Below, piece by piece: positions 63,819 through 64,000 of a stretch of 64,000 nucleotides of DNA. The stretch is from SYFY01 sp041752315 (GTDB lineage: Bacteria > Pseudomonadota > Gammaproteobacteria > Pseudomonadales > Azotimanducaceae). A program made the translations under genes and the position numbers. The stretch is from the NCBI GenBank assembly GCA_041752315.1, contig JBGSHJ010000067.1, positions 82,791 to 146,790 on the forward strand. The letters run 5' to 3'. Under the pieces are notes generated by a model that was not told the origin of the DNA, searched no databases, and saw only the letters and a list, made by a program, of their open reading frames with translations. Each line of letters begins with the position of its first letter. Positions within the stretch are counted from its first letter, which is position 1.

Positions 63819-64000
63819 CGGATAGACCGACCCCGGTCTGTATCGCCGGGGATTCCCGGACGTGTATGGACTCCTCCTCGTTTGCAAGCACTTTGTCCGG
63901 TAGCGTCGAGATACGACTGCCTACGTGTATTCGGTCTCTATCATGATGCCGTTTGCACGAGGCATCGGACCCTGATGGGCTATTCGCACGATGGTTCCCA
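63819..64000. other. Right-end non-coding stretch
   Basis: About 180 bases beyond the GFA gene; no gene, repeat or clear terminator is seen before the window ends. Confidence 0.4.

Overview
The window is a high-GC bacterial chromosome segment, most likely from an environmental gammaproteobacterium. The evidence is a complete pgaABCD exopolysaccharide operon, a short-form YebC/YeeN-type regulator, a DUF6502-DUF5666 gene pair, a P4-type integrase with an AlpA regulator, and many genes for breaking down or modifying organic compounds: two luciferase-like monooxygenases, a Rieske oxygenase, a cytochrome P450, a CoA-transferase and several hydrolases. No rRNA or intact tRNA was seen, so placement below class level is inference.

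Layout. Positions 1-5101 are one end of an integrative element, all on the minus strand: P4-type integrase, an unknown protein, AlpA-like regulator, a short PriCT-2-like protein, an unknown protein, and a family-A DNA polymerase that runs off the left edge. Its genes overlap by 1-11 bases, and a degenerate tRNA T-arm/CCA end at about 5079-5101 marks the probable attachment site. Positions 5102-7703 are a scrapyard with a ribbon-helix-helix remnant, one intact periplasmic TonB-domain protein, and IS66 and IS110 fragments. Positions 7704-22063 hold metabolic genes: luciferase-like monooxygenases, a PhyH oxygenase, an arsenic-type ArsR-ArsC fusion with a VOC protein, YebC, an MFS transporter, an acyl-ACP desaturase, an unusual membrane-embedded PLP enzyme and a CoA-transferase. 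A minus-strand run from 29656 to 22136 carries a heterodimeric ABC exporter, a second ABC system, a Rieske oxygenase and a small disulfide-rich secreted protein. Positions 29927-40007 are mixed: hydrolases, pirin, amidase, peroxiredoxin, cytochrome c, P450 and an M23 peptidase. Positions 40391-45663 hold a large beta-propeller-like lipoprotein and the DUF6502-DUF5666 pair.

Positions 45664-58855 look like a cell-surface block. A regulatory region with two matching palindromes, one lying inside a sigma70 promoter spacer, precedes pgaA-pgaB-pgaC-(small ORF)-pgaD. Next come a large secreted HExxH metalloprotease-like protein, a thioredoxin-fold remnant, an SH3-like membrane protein and an OmpA-type protein. 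The right end (59009-63818) has a redoxin/2OG-oxygenase fusion, a methyltransferase, an AraC regulator, and VOC, SRPBCC and GFA proteins.

The observations most worth following are: the polymerase-carrying integrative element; the aminotransferase fused to membrane domains beside an acyl-ACP desaturase; the extra ORF inside the pga operon; the twin-palindrome promoter; the HExxH protein; the exactly duplicated eight-cysteine mini-protein; and several enzymes whose key catalytic residue is replaced although the rest of the site is kept (two alpha/beta hydrolases with Ser to Ala, one ArsC domain with Asp to Asn).
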